Shown one piece after another: positions 22,756 to 35,479 of a stretch of DNA of 64,000 nt; position 1 is the first letter of the stretch, and each line of letters opens with the position of its first letter. The notes beneath the pieces are model-generated. The model saw nothing but the letters and a program-made list of their open reading frames with translations, had not been told where the DNA came from and did not search any database. The translations under genes were made by a program, and so were the position numbers. The DNA is from Montifringilla adamsi. Its lineage: Eukaryota; Chordata; Aves; Passeriformes; Passeridae. The stretch is taken from the NCBI GenBank assembly GCA_017590115.1, contig JAGGNK010008226.1, positions 6,895,283 through 6,959,282 of the forward strand. The letters run 5' to 3'.

Positions 22756-25700
22756 ATACATAAATCAGTGTATAGTTCCAGCAGCAGATAAAGATCCAGA
22801 CCTGATTCTGAAATTTAAATTATTCCATAACTAAATAAAAAACTCATGCCAGGGAGATATTTGGACACCTGCCTGTTTTCAGCATCCATAGAGATCATTA
22901 TAGATTTTGACAGTATTACTCAATTAGAGGGTTTGTTATCAAGAAAAATTATGTGAATATTTGAAGTCAGTTGATCAATGAAGTCAAGATATGAAATAGT
23001 CAAATTTAAACTGAAAATGTGCACATGTATTTGGGACAGGTAAGTGCATCGTGCTGGTTTGAATTCCCTGATAACTCGTGAAGTGTCTCAGGATAATTGC
23101 ACTTTAAAATTGCAGTTTGGGTCTCTGACAGGCTGGGAATATCCATCTTCCAAACTACAGATTCCCAGAGCAGTGGAGAACTCTGTGTTCCACCAGAGTT
23201 TATTATGAGCTACACAGAAATCCTAATTGCACTTTTAATTGCCAGCAAGTCTGGCAGAAGAAATACAGCATTTAAGGGGTGGATCCTAATTGTTCACTGA
23301 ACACAGAAAAGCCACAAGAAGGGACAGATTTTGTGTGACAGCAAAGCTGATGTGTCCCAGGAGGATGTGCTGGCTGGAGCAGCTCCCATGGGCTGGGAAT
23401 GGTGCTGGATCCCAGTGGGTTTTGGGTCAGATCCTGGGATAGCAACACAAGTACTGTGTTTGCAACAATATTGACTATTTCAGAGTCATGTTTCTCTACA
23501 GATCTCATTAACTGTCCCCTCATTAACTCCAGGGTAATTGGGCACTTCTCATTTCACAAGGAGAAAGTGTTGACCTTCAGTCAAACTCAAACAGACACTT
23601 CAGGGGAAGATTGAGAAAGCTCCTTTTGGAAAAATGAAAGTGGTGGCATGTCAGGTATGACAAACATCTTTATTTTCTCCCTGACTTCTGATTCAGCACA
23701 TGAACACCTGCAGGAAAAGCTGTTTTCCCAAAGTTCTTGGCAGATTTCTGCTTGGGATTATTTCAGATTGCAATGTTTTGCTTGCTGATAAAGTGTACCC
23801 AGGGGTTCCTATTCACCTTTGATAAAGGAATTAATACAATAAAAGACAAAACAGTCCCTCTTAAAAGACGTTTGCACACATTACGGAGTTGTGAAGCTTT
23901 CTGAAGGTTGCTCATCTGAAAATGAAAACAAAAGTAATGTTCACTGATCTTTTTGCTGTAATTTAGCAGATTACCAGCTAAATATCAGGTTATTAATTGA
24001 CTTCTTTTCCCAAGTCCTCCTTAGGGATAGCTGGTCAGTTTTGAAGGCAGATGTAAAAAATATCTCTGGATTTAGGAAACATGACCAGCTAGCAGAAATG
24101 GTGGTGATTTTTAGCAGAGATTTCTGCAAACAGAGCTGTTACTCCTACAGGAGATTCCTGACAGGTCCAGAACAAATGTTCTGACAGCAAATTGACTCCT
24201 GAACTGCGTAAGCCAGACACTTCAAAAAATGCTGTGTGTTGACTCAGTCAAAGGTTTTCTACATTGTTGATGAACTCAGCTCTTCCAGCCTTCAGAAGAG
24301 TGATTTCTGTGATTTCTGTGTTCCTTGGTGTATCCTTTGTGTTCTCCTTGCAGGAATTCATTAATGCAGCAGCAATCAGCTAATTCTTACACATCTAAAA
24401 AGCTTTTTGTAGACTACAGTGGGCCGTGAGCAGCATCTTCAAATTACACCTCAGGAATTAAAATGTTTTCCCTTCAGGAATTTCTCCATGTCTCCCAAGC
24501 TAACAATGCCCCTTTTTCCACATCGTGTTTCCCATGGGAACGTGAGACTTTAGAAGCTGGAAAGGACTGCCCTGAGGGGGAAAAATAACAAGGAGAATGG
24601 AAAATCTAGGCTTGTGAAACCATTTGTTTCCCAGTGACTAAACAGAGAGTCTGGATTTCCATTTTATCTTTCCAATCCAGGCCTCAGTCAACAAGGCCAA
24701 GGCCTCCCGTGTGTCACCACCATGTTGGGCTTCAAAAGAGATTTCTTCTTCTCCTCCTTCTTCTCCCAGGTGGCTCCTGCCTGGCACAAACAGCACTAAA
24801 CTAACAAATATGGGGGGTTTGATGCTGTGACTCAGAAAAATCAACTCCTCCTAAACAAAAGCTGAAAGAGACTCCAAAGATGGTTCAGGCCCAGATCTTG
24901 TGTGGCCTCCAAGCAAAACCATTCTTCTAAACACCGAGTCAGACAACAATCCTGCTGTGACAACAGCCAGCAGCAATGCTCCAGACACTGGGAATGAGGA
25001 AGTCTAGACAGCTCCTGCAAGAGCAATTAGGAATTCTTCAGATGTCTCCTGTTGCCATTGAGTTGGTCTTATTTTCCTCATTGCCAGTGGACAAGGACAG
25101 CTGGCTGGTGGTTTACACCCCTCAAACAGCCTCCCTTAGTCATCCTTTTCTTATATTAACCTACATCAGAACTTTAAACTTCTTGTTAAAGAGTCGTGGG
25201 GTTTTTTTTTAAACCTCTACAGTTCAGCTGTGACCTTTGTGAAATTATCTCTTAAATTAAGCCTCTCTTTTGCATAATAACAGCTCATATTCAATGTCTT
25301 CCCTCTTCCAGCAATTCCTGAAGAATCACTGCATGGAAAGCCACTCCTACCTGAATTTTCCCTTTCTGAATATGTCACATTTAATAATTTTCCTGTGGCA
25401 ATCTTCAGTTCTGGTTGTTTGGGCTCTTTTCTATTTTGTGGCATTGTAATTTTTACATAAATGGAAATACTGAAGAGAATCAGGCCAAGAAGAGATTCTT
25501 GTGAATGCACATTGAGTTATCCCCAAGTGTACTGATGAATTGCTTCCTGAGGGGTAGAAAACACCACTTTTTCCCAAAAAACACCCAAAATAATCTGGTT
25601 TTACCATAAGATTTTATTACAAAATCCAGCAAATTACGCAGGAAAAAAAAAATCCACTTCCAAATTTCTCTGCTGCTCCAAAACAAGACATGAACTAACT

Positions 25701-26230
25701 CTGTAATTAGCTTTGCTTTTGTCATCTTCTCTGTCTGAATTTTAAAGCTCTGCACATAAAGCAACCGGAATTGCTGCTGGATTTGGAGGCAGGTGACATT
25801 TGTGGATCGCTGTCGTCTCCGCCGGATGACTCTGGTAATGCTCTAATTATGTGTACTGAGTTGTCTCTAAGTGCTGGATGAAAAGCTCCCTGCATCATTA
25901 GGCACCTTGTTGTTTACTAAATGTCTTTTATGATCCTACAGAGGCCCCAGTGAAGGTTTGTGGCGGTGATTGCGTGAGGAGTTTCTATTTTTGGGGTTTT
26001 TCTAATTCTGTTTGTTTTCACTCCGGGCTGAAATCTGGCGGATTGGTTCTCAGCTGAGACTGAGCTTAATTACTGAGTTTAACAGCAAAGTTCAGCGTGG
26101 CTGGATTAGACAGCTTGAGGGTGGCTCTTTTAGCATTAAAACGGCAACATTTTCTAATATATTCTCTTTTTGGTAAACGGTAAGAATTTTAAAGGAAAGA
26201 TCTTCAAGCTGGAGGTGGATATTGGATCAG
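22756..26230. other. Non-coding, no recognised gene
   Basis: A 3.5-kb stretch without identifiable repeats or exons. 25790-26160 is unusual in holding scattered CpGs (GATCGCTGTCGTCTCCGCCGG at about 25806, TGGCGGTGATTGCGTGAGG) beside AT-rich, TAAT-bearing sequence, and may be a conserved element. Confidence 0.4.
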
Positions 26231-26312
26231 GGAATCATGGAATGGGTTGGGTTGGGTTGGGTTTGGTTGAGTTGGGTTGGGTTGGGTTGGAAGGGAGTTT
26301 AAAGGCTGTCTC
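26231..26312 (-). mobile_element. CR1 terminus with expanded (GGGTT)n
   Basis: GGAATCATGGAATGGG opens an antisense CR1 terminus in which the normal single GGTTGGG has grown to about nine TTGGG/GGTTG units (26243-26290) before GGAAGGGAGTTTAAAGGCTG. Confidence 0.7.
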
Positions 26313-27044
26313 CTCCTTCCCCTCCAATAAGCAGGGACATCTTCATCAAAATTATATTCCTGGTTTTCTGTGGACAAGGGGCATCATCTGTCTGGACTTT
26401 TTGATATTAACCATGAGCCTCAACTACTTTTTCTTTAAAAAAATATGTCTTTATTAATCATTCTGTTTTGATTTTTTTTAAAACCCAATTTTGAAAAATC
26501 TCTAGCTAGACGGAAATGTCAATAAAATAATGTGATGTGAAGAAAAAATTAGGACTGTCTTATGCTAGCTCTACAGCAAATCTAAAATAAATTCACAATT
26601 TAAAAATAACACCAAAAAATTAATGGGTTTTTAACCAACACAAAAAAGGAAAAGGATGTGTGTTGCTGGTGGAGGAATTACAGTGGCAATCTGACACATT
26701 GTCTGGCAAGGTCTAATATTAGGAATATTTTCTCAAGTGCTATAAATAAACTGGAAATAGTCTGGAAAGATCCTGTATGTCTGACTCAGCTGGTGCTTCC
26801 CAGAAAAATTTTCATCAGTCCATGACTACTGTTTGGTGGTTTTTTTTTTTTAGTTACTGTAATTTCTCCTTGTTTTGCAAAGGAATTAATTCATGGGAAG
26901 TGGAGGATTTCCAGTTTTCAAGCCCCTCTGTGTTGACCTGGAGGGAGTAAATTCACATGGGGCAGAAGGACAAGAGGGGCTGCAGCCACTGCAGGAGATT
27001 GTTCTGGAAAATTATCCAAGACTGGAGAATAGCAGAGAAAAATG
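26313..27044. other. Non-coding, no recognised feature
   Basis: AT-rich with homopolymer runs (T at about 26841). Confidence 0.4.
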
Positions 27045-27436
27045 TCTCAGCAAAAGGCTGGGAGAGCTGGGGGTGCTCACCTGGAGAGGAGCAGCTCCAG
27101 GGAGAGCTCAGAGCCCTGCCAGGGCCTGGAGGGGCTCCGGGAGAGCTGGAGAGGGACTGGGGACAAGGGATGCAGCCACAGGACACAGGGAATGGCTCCC
27201 ATGGCCAGAGGGCAGGGCTGGATGGGATATTGGGAATTGAGAATTATTCCCTGGGAGGGTGGGGAGGGGCACAGAATTCCCAGAGCAGCTGTGGCTGCCC
27301 CTGGATCCCTGGCAGTGCCCAAGGCCTGGCTGGACACTGGGGCTGGAGCACCTGGGACAGGGGAAGGTGTCCCTGCCCATGGGTGGGACTATTTGGACTT
27401 TAAGGTCCTTCCAAACCAGTCTGGGATTCCATAGCA
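27045..27436 (+). mobile_element. CR1 3' fragment, one of the longer copies
   Basis: Begins near GGGAGAGCTGGGGGTGCTCA and runs through CCAGGGCCTGGAGGGGCTCC, AGCTGTGGCTGCCCCTGGAT and the tail AAGGTCCTTCCAAACCAGTC. About 390 bp are preserved. Several long open frames over it are shadows. Confidence 0.88.
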
Positions 27437-28620
27437 AATTTTATTTAGAGTTGTCAGTTAGTCATAGATTACATAGCAGATTAAATCCCTTATTTAATTA
27501 TTATCCATCTATAATTATTATCCATTGTTAATTATCCATCTATTATTCCAAATAAAACTTTCAGGCATAGTCCTCAAATTTAGGCACAGCTCCACTCATC
27601 CCCCCCTTCCCCCAAATTATTCAGTTTAATTTTCTCTACTGATGTGAGTAGTAACACAGCAGAACATTTTACAACAAATATTCCATTATTTTCTTGGTTT
27701 TTTCAAAATAATTTTATAAACATGTTTTTTTGAGTGTTTTCACTGTCAAGAGAAAGCTGCACCTCATGTGGGCGCCTCACATAATTCACCCAATAATCTC
27801 AGCACTCAATTAAATTTTAAATGTTTCTCCATTAAACACTTATTTTACCTCAGTAAATAATTTAACGGGTTTTCATTTAGAAGTGTCTCACCTCACAGAG
27901 TTTTCAATCTTCCTTTTTTTTAATAAAGTCAGATCATCCTATTTCTTGAATCTGCAATAAATGGACTTTTGCCTAAAGATTTTTGGGCACATTCAGTGCT
28001 GTAACTCTGCATATACATCTGCATTCACCATCGGAGTAATATGGGAAAATAAAAGAAAAATAAACTAGGAAGTGAGTTCACAAAGGTGGAATCAATAGCT
28101 AAAAATGAAGTGCACTGACACTTCAACAAAATGTCCCTCAATTTCTATCCTGAGTTCTTATCCCCAATGTGGAACTACTGGTTGGCACAACTGGTAATGA
28201 CCAGGATAATTCCTATCACAACTCCTCTGATGTGTTCAGATAATTATCCAGACCCATCTCCTCCACTGTTGGATCTTTCTATTCTTGATCTGACCCAAAA
28301 ACTAACTTTCTGTTGACTTTGAGCACGGAAAACTTTCAATATCTTAAATATCATTAAAAAGTCAGCGTTCCCTGGGAATTACCTTTTACAGACTGGAAGC
28401 TGAGGTTTCCCCTCTGCAATCAGGAATCTGCCAGGTGGCTTTGGTGACAAACTGGGAATTGTTTAGAAAAATATTTAGGGGGTGGAAAAAGTATTTTTAT
28501 CTGTCCTTTTTATTTTCTTTCTGGAGAGAGAAGTTGTTTAAATTTTGCTTTGAGTTTTTAAAATCTATAGCAAATACTGATGACATGAGAAAGGACTGAT
28601 GGGTAAAAGCTTCAAAGTGA
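27437..28620. other. AT-rich non-coding stretch
   Basis: Includes ATTATTATCCATCTATAATT-type simple sequence at 27495-27545. No gene or identifiable repeat. Confidence 0.45.
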
Positions 28621-28738
28621 GAGAGTAGAGATTTAGGTGGGATATTGGGAAAGAATTCTTCCCTGAGAGTCTCCAAGGCCAGGCTGGACAGGGCTTGGAG
28701 CAACCTGGGGTAGTGGAAGGTGTCCCTGCAATGTAAAT
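28621..28738 (+). mobile_element. CR1 3' fragment, tail lost
   Basis: GGTGGGATATTGGGAAAGAA through GGCCAGGCTGGACAGGGCTT to GGAAGGTGTCCCTGCAATG. The last part, GGTGTCCCTGMAATGTAAAT, is repeated about 38 bp further on (28757), a small local duplication. Confidence 0.75.
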
Positions 28739-29354
28739 TTCAGGGTTCAATGTTCAAGGTGTCCCTGAAATGTAAATTTCCCCTCTTTCAGCTGTTTCAG
28801 AATCACCAATTTTTATTCCCACCACCTTTGCCTGTTGCAGGACTCCAGGACAAACATGAACCTTTTCCTTTCCTTTTTCCCACTGGTGCCTCTGAACCAG
28901 AGCATCTGACACTGGGACAATGCAGGACTGCAGAAAATTCCATTAATTCCAGCTTGGAATTGTTTGAGGCTCAGGACAGGAGATGCTCCTTAATGTCCAC
29001 GGGGCTTGGCCAACACCAAACTTGCAAGTCAGGCTGAGAAAGGTCAACACCCATAAGTTGTTTGTGCTGCTGGTTAAGAGCCTAAAACACTTTTGCAGTT
29101 ATGGAAATGGTTTGGAAAATATTCTGTAGGTGAGGATGTGCTGGGGATTCGTTCCTTATCTTTCTCTCATTAATTTCAGAACACAAATCATATTTCCTGA
29201 GCATCATTCACGACCATAAAGTGCTTATCCCTCCATCATTGCCTCCTCATCCCCTTTTTTGTTACAGGCTCCACTGGCCTGGGATTATTGCTGGAATCTG
29301 AAATGCAGGGAATTCTCAGAACTTTGGGCCTGTAAGGCAAAGCTTACAATTAAA
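28739..29354. other. Non-coding, no recognised feature
   Basis: A 105-codon frame at 28720-29037 has no recognisable features. Confidence 0.4.
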
Positions 29355-29850
29355 CCCAGGATTTGATCTGAGACCTTGGAAAAGGCTCCCAAACTGAGGT
29401 GCTGGAAGAGGGAATGTGGATTTATAGTCTAAAGCAGAGACACGTTAAACCAAGTAAAAGAAAATTTAGAGTTCAGAGTTTAAGATATAGAAAAAAATGA
29501 AGCAGTTACAGAGGTGAACAAGGAGTTTAGAATGCAGAACTGTGGGTTTGTGTCTTATGACTGGCTAAGAAAGCTTACACTGTAGCATGGGTCCATAAGA
29601 TGAAATATTTAAGGATTGGCTCAAAAACAAAAATATCCTTGTTGGCAGTGTTTTATTGGTCAATAAATCCTTAAAAGGTCTTGTAACTAAAGGTCTTGTG
29701 ACCTTCTGAGCCATGCAGTGAAGATGTGAGCTGAGCTCACCCTTCCTGCCTATGTAGAAAATAAGAAAAATAAATCACATGATCTAAAACAATTCAGAGA
29801 TCCCATCTCAAATTCCTTCCAAATTTCCCCACAAGTGAATTATCACAATT
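29355..29850 (+). mobile_element. LTR-like element, family shared with 31275 and 59035
   Basis: GATCTGAGACCTTGGAAAAGGCTCCC matches GACCTGAGGCCTTAGAAAAAGCTTCC at about 59109 and CCCGAGGCCATGGAGAAGCT at about 31346. Further on, CCTTAAAAGGTCTTGTAACT matches CCTTAAAAGACCTTATAAA at about 59415. There are AATAAA signals near 29660 and 29770. It is probably a decayed LTR; the exact ends cannot be set. Confidence 0.55.
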
Positions 29851-31274
29851 ATGATAAACTCTTTGGAGCTGGGATAAATATTTGGACAACATCCAGCATG
29901 GTGGGACCTGTTCTGGGTAGGAGCATTGAAAACAATCTCCACAACAATCCTATGCAACACATGAAAATTATGATAAGAGTGTCTTTAAAGCCTTTTAATG
30001 GGATGTGATTATGGATACTCTGTTGTCCTGCAGAAAATACCATGAGGAACTTAATGCATACTGGAGCAACTTGGAGGAAAGTTGCTTATTTCTAATTAGC
30101 TTGTATTAATTGAAAGCTTTTCATCAGTTAGTCCTAAATTTAAGGAAAATCTTTATGTCACCATTCAGGGCCGTTGTCCTTAGGCTTTCTCCTACGGAAT
30201 ACCTGCAGATGTTTAGGAATTACCATTTTGAAACATTTAATTTACATTCTGACTTCAAAATTAGGCAATGACCCTTATAGATTAGGCAGAGGAATTGATT
30301 AGCAGGGATGAAGGGATGTTTTTGGAAACTGTCACCCTGCAGCTCCCCTCTCTGCCAGCAGAAGGGTTTGGGGAGGGAATTGTGTCCCTGTCTGACCCAG
30401 AACTCTCCTGGTCAGAGCTTTGGAATTTCGGGCACAGCCTATTCTCTTCCCACACTCCTCAACACTTTGTAGAAATCCAGATGGAAGGTCACAAACACAT
30501 CAGAAACATTCTTGAAAAAACCTTCATTTCTTTATTTTTCCCTTCAGACTTCCTTGCTGTTGGCCAAAGAAGCACTTTGGGGATGAACAGATTTTGTGAC
30601 TTGATCAAAACCTCTCATGTTTCCCTGGTACCTCTTTAAAGCCAGCAGCAGAGACCTTGGCAGTGTGGATGAAAATTCCAACAGAAATTTCCACTTGGTT
30701 CCATGGACCATTCCCGTTCACCCCTCTTGGAGTGAAGGCTGTGGCTGGGATATTTTTCCAAGATCTATTTTCTGCTTTGCTCCTTGCTTTGTTCAGCTGT
30801 GGGAGGGGGGAATTCTGCACAGGAAACTCATTTTATTCTCCTTTCACACTCCTAAAAATGACCTTGGAAGGCAGAAAATGCAAGTTGAGGGGCAGAAAAG
30901 GGGCAGGCTGAGGAAGCAGCTTGTGACAGATGCTTCTTGTGTAAAGACTAAAACAAACTGAGGTTTGAGGCTGCTCAGAAGGCAGAGCTGATGAGTAAAC
31001 ACAGCTAATAAACAAAGTAAATAGGTATTTGGCTATACAGGAATAAACAGACCTTACAGGATAATCCCAGACAAGGTTTTAATTGTTTCTCTGTGGGGTT
31101 TAATGAAAGCAGGAGAGACATGGCTGGGTCTAAACAGCTCCTGGTCCACAGCACTGTGTCCTCACCCCTCCCAGGCACCTCCAGTGGGGATGGAAGCTCC
31201 AGCACAGACCATTCTGTGTTTGCTCCAGCCATTCCTCTCTGCTCCTGTGTGTCCTGGCTGGAACTCTGTTTGGA
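29851..31274. other. Non-coding, no recognised gene
   Basis: 30060-30310 is AT-rich, non-repetitive and resembles conserved non-coding DNA (TTTCTAATTAGCTTGTATTA, CCTACGGAATACC). The longest frames, 30295-30639 and 30617-30961 (114 codons each), have no known motif. Confidence 0.4.
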
Positions 31275-31570
31275 ACCCTAGAAACTGAGAATTTCAGACT
31301 TTCTGTGCTGCCAGGCACTGACCCCCAGGAGAACACTGCATTGACCCGAGGCCATGGAGAAGCTTCCAAAATGGAATGACAGCACTGGGATTGTGGGTGT
31401 GGAGTTTGGATAGAAGTGTGTGATGTCACAGGGTGGAAAACACAGAGTTTGGGGTTTTAGAATATAGTAATAGATATAAAGATAGGTGGAGGTTTTAGGG
31501 TGGTGGCTGGTTGCTGTTCTTCACCTTCTTCTCCATGGGTCTGGGTGGTTTTTGGGTTTTGGGTGGACAG
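31275..31570 (+). mobile_element. LTR-like element fragment
   Basis: Shares CAGACTTTCTGTGCTGCC, CACTGACCCCCAGGAGAACA and TTTTAGAATATAGTAATAGA with 59035-59300. The three copies (29355, 31275, 59035) preserve overlapping parts of one element. Confidence 0.65.
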
Positions 31571-32193
31571 AACTCCTGCCCAGGCTTTTCCCAGATCCAG
31601 AGGCAGGAGGAGATGTCGATGTCCCTCTGGTTTGTGCTGTGCCAGGGGCACACAAATCCAGCTGGTGGAGCCCTGGTGTCCCTTGTCCTGAGAATTCACT
31701 CCTTGGCCATGAACCTCCTTGTCTGGCTGAGGAGATGGGAGGGGAGGAGGCTGTGGATGGGTTAAGGCAGTAAATTTGTCCTGGTGTATTAAAAATGAGA
31801 ATAAATTTCTTGATTTTGGCATCTCTGAACTCCAACTCTGCATTGCAGCACGTCCCATGACTGACAACTGGGCCAGGGAGGTGGCACCATGCTGGCAATA
31901 AATTTGTCCCCTCCACCCTCCTGCAGGGGTCACCTGAGGAGCAGGACACTGAGCTGAAGCCCAGGACAGCCCCTTCCTTCCATCACTCGCCTTGCTCCTT
32001 CTCTTTTCCCGGTGGTGCAAACAGCCTCTGTCAGACTCTGAGTGCCAGAAGTGCTTTTGGAAAGTTTTCCATCTCTCTTCTTAATTAAAACCAGCTTCTG
32101 CAGCACTGGGGAGGCTCTGTTTGCTCACGAGAAAAGCCAGCCCTTGTCTCTTGGGTGGGAAAATGGAAAGTGGAGGTGTTCCAAAGAGCTCAT
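31571..32193. other. Non-coding, no recognised feature
   Basis: A 187-codon minus-strand frame at 31457-32020 starts in the LTR-like repeat and has no domain. Overlapping frames on both strands argue that it is a composition effect. Confidence 0.4.
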
Positions 32194-32490
32194 CATGGAA
32201 CAATGGAATGGGTTGGCATGGAAGGGACCTTAAAGATGATCTTGTTCCAACACTTCCCTCTGTCCCAGGGTGCTCCAAGCCCTGTCCAGCCTGGCTTTGG
32301 GCATTTCCAGGGATCCAGGGATCCACAGCTTCTCTGGGCACCCTTTGCTAGAGCCTCAGCACCCTCACAGGGTTCAATTTCTTCCTTATATCCAACCCAA
32401 ATCTATCCTCTTTTGATTTAAAACCATTTCCCCTTGTCCTGTCACTAAAATATTTGATGCTTTCTGTGCTCCAGCCCTTTTCTCCTGATA
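32194..32490 (-). mobile_element. CR1 3' fragment
   Basis: GGAACAATGGAATGGGTTGG, then AAGGGACCTTAAAGATGATC, GGGTGCTCCAAGCCCTGTCC and further towards AAACCATTTCCCCTTGTCCT, the antisense order expected for CR1. Confidence 0.85.
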
Positions 32491-33802
32491 TGGTGAAGGG
32501 AATAACTAAATAAAACCTCTCAGGGGATGTTCAATGGAAAGCAAACCCAAGAGCTGTCAGCCTTTAGCCAAGGATGGGGCTGAGGAGCTCCTGCTTGGAC
32601 TGGAGCCCCTGGGAATGAACAGTGATGTCCACAGGGCACATGCCTGCTGCTCCCAGCCCCCTGTGATCACCTGAGATGTACTAAAGATGAAATATGACAA
32701 CTCCTGGGCTTCTGAAAGTCCCCAGGATTCCAGGCTGGGATGGTGCCCGTGCTCCCTGGGGAACTGCAGGAGCACCATGGATGGGTCACTGCTGCACAAA
32801 GTGCCCCCATTCCAGGAGCTCTTCCCTCCCACAGAGCCCAGAAATGATGGGAACAGTGGATTTTGCTGGGTTGGGTTGAGCATTTTGTGTCTTTTTAATT
32901 TTCTTGTTGCTTACACATGAAATAATGGTAATAGTCCCTAAAAGCTGATATTCCCCATGCTGGGAAAACACTCTTTAGCCACCTGCTGTAACGAGCATGT
33001 TTCAAATCCAGCATTTTCTGTAAGAACATAACCCTCACTTCTCTGGAGGTTTTACTAATCAGCTGGTTTTTCAATTCTAATACCTCAGCTATTTATTTAT
33101 TCATTCAAATGTGCAATTTATTTAAAGCTGTCTAACATTTTATTTAATGTTTCTTCAGACAACCAGAATAGGATGATCAACTCTAAACTTAGGGGTTTTT
33201 TCTTCATTATCCTGTACATAAGAGGAAAAAACATAATGAAGAGACAAGAATTAAACTTTTTTTTTTGGGAAATGACTTCTCAGCAGAGGTTTCACACCTG
33301 TCTCACTCCAGTGGCAGTGTTGTGATTGATATGAGTAAGTTGTGAATGCCATGAATATTTAAATTTGAATACAGCACAGGCATTTTCCAGGCAAAAGGAA
33401 TGATTTAACTCTATAACTGTCTGCTGCTGCCACGTGGATTCCAGGTGAAACAGGGTCTGGGACTGTGCTTTGTGCTGACAGGGAGTGAGCAAAGTGCTGA
33501 GCTCTTTTCCATCTCACGTCCTTGCTGCAGGTGGCCACATCCTTGATCCTTTAGTCTGCCATAAAACAAAAGGAAAAGCTGTGGGAGCACGCACTGGTTG
33601 CCTTCCAGTGCAGGAGATCCTGCACTGAATTCTCAACGAGCACTCTGGAAAGAAGATTCTGGGTTTCTTTTGTCCCCTCCCTGAAGGGTTCTTTATTCCT
33701 CTCCCACAGTGTTCAGCAAATGGGGAGTTGTTAATATTCAAATCATTGTCATTCAGAGCTAAGAAATGACATTTAGATATCCTGCTGAAGTAAATCTCTG
33801 GT
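32491..33802. other. Non-coding, no recognised gene
   Basis: AT-rich from about 32880 to 33460. No exon or repeat is recognised. Confidence 0.4.
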
Positions 33803-34165
33803 CACAGAATCATTTAGGATGGAAAGCTCTCTGGGATCATCAGATCCAAGCTGTGCCCAATGCCCACCTCATCCCCAGCCCAGAGCACTGAGTGCCACCT
33901 CCAGGAATTCCTTGGACACTTCCAGGGATGGGAACTCCAATGCAGTCCATTCCAATGTTTAACAGCCTTTTCCATGGGGAAATTCCTGCTGTGCCCACGC
34001 TGAGCTGCCCTGGCCCAGCCTGAGGCCGTTCCCTCTGCTCCTGTCCCTGTTCCCTGGAGCACAGCCCGACCCCCCCGGCTGTCCCCTCCTGGCAGGAGCT
34101 GTGCAGAGCCACAAGGGCCCCCTGAGCCTCCTGTGCTCCAGGCTGAGCCCCTTTCTCAGCCCAAA
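33803..34165 (-). mobile_element. CR1 3' fragment
   Basis: Starts TCACAGAATCATTTAGGATG and includes AGCTGTGCCCAATGCCCACC, TGAGTGCCACCTCCAGGAAT and CCTGGCAGGAGCTGTGCAGA. It is homologous along its length to 22455-22755 in the opposite orientation. Confidence 0.85.
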
Positions 34166-34797
34166 TGTCTCCATGAAAACAATGAAATTAAATTCTCCAC
34201 TACTCCAAGCCTCCTCCTCAGCTCTGAGCCCCACAGGTCCCACCCCAGCTCAGGGGGTCGGGGTGGCCTCACCAGGAGCACTTTCTTTATCAGCTGCATT
34301 TTGTCCACACTGTGCCTCACCCCCCCAGGCCCTCCTGGCACGTTCTGATCCTCAGCAGTTACTCAATTTTATGAGAATGAGAATTTGTGGAAGAAGGTCA
34401 AAGAAGATTAATAAAGGACAAGGTGTCTAATAACTACACAATAGTAGACAAAAATAGGAGAATGATCAGTGCCCACACTGTGCTGCTTGAGCTTATTACC
34501 CTGCATTAGCAGCATTCATAATTTAAAACTTTAATAAACTCCCAGCCTCTTTGGGCCAAGATAGATGTTGCTGCTGGTTTTATTAGCTCCACAATGGGCA
34601 GAAGCTTTATGCAACGTGATTATCCTGCAGAAGCAAACACCTCATCACTCTGGGAACGTTCTCATGAGCAGCTAAAAGGGACAAAATCAGACCAAATGCA
34701 GCCTTGAGACAACACGGTTTCACCTTCAGGTTGGACTTGCTGTGGAGTGGAGGTCACTCAGTCTGGGAACAGATGGCAAGGAGGTGGAAGGCTCCAA
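34166..34797. other. Non-coding, no recognised feature
   Basis: Changes from GC-rich (to 34350) to AT-rich. No gene is supported. Confidence 0.4.
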
Positions 34798-34940
34798 ACA
34801 GCAAAGCTCAGACATCCCAGAATCCCAGACTGGTTTGGGCTGGAGTGGACCTTAGAGATCACCCAGCTCCATGGGCCAGGGACACCTTCCATGGAGCAGG
34901 CTGCTCCAAGCCCCACCCAGCCCCAAGCTGTGAGCCAGGT
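34798..34940 (-). mobile_element. CR1 3' fragment
   Basis: CCCAGAATCCCAGACTGGTT, GGAGTGGACCTTAGAGATCA and CAGGGACACCTTCCATGGAG in antisense order. Confidence 0.75.
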
Positions 34941-35049
34941 GATCCCTCATGGAGCTGCTCTTTATCCCTTTGTTCCTTCATGTTTCATACAGTTCATTAA
35001 ACCATGATTGTCACCTTAAGGAACAGTGGGTTATCCCTTAATCCAGGAC

Positions 35050-35479
35050 AATCTGGTGTCACCGTCATATTTTCTGGAAAAATCTCTTTGCCAGGATTTA
35101 TCTCCCGGGAAGCTGAGAAGACTCAGAGAAAAATGAAAACAATAATTATCTGATTTGCTTCTCCTGTGTTTTGCTGCTTTGGAATGTGTTTGGACATTGT
35201 TTACCAACAGGTGATTGTTTCATTGGCTTCATGTGAATTGTTTTTACTTATTGGCCAATTACAGCCCAGCTGTGTCAAGGCTCTGGAAAGAATCACAAGT
35301 TTTCATCAGTATCTTTAGCCTTCTGTCTGTATCCTTTCTGTAATCTTTAGTATAGTTTAGTATAGCATTCTTTAATATAGTATACATTATAAAATAATAA
35401 ATTAGCTTTCTAAGAACATGGAGTCAGGTTCATCATTTCCTCACCTTCGTCGGGGGTCCCAGCAAATACAAGAATCTGG
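35050..35479 (+). mobile_element. Solitary ERVK-like LTR with target-site duplication
   Basis: The LTR is about 35057-35472, starting TGTCACCGTCATATTTTCTG and ending CGTCGGGGGTCCCAGCAAAT plus a few bases. AATCTGG lies directly before (35050-35056) and after (35473-35479), a 6-7 bp target-site duplication. A run of TATAGTTTAGTATAGCATTC and AATAATAAATTAGC supplies TATA-like and polyadenylation signals. No internal retroviral region remains, so it arose by LTR-LTR recombination. It is related to the LTR at 60295. Confidence 0.82.

Noticed and set aside
27042..27434. Frames of 109-148 codons
   Set aside because: Entirely within a CR1 3' fragment, a non-coding part of that element.
31457..32020. 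187-codon minus frame
   Set aside because: Starts in an LTR-like repeat; low-complexity Pro/Ser/Gln composition, no domain.
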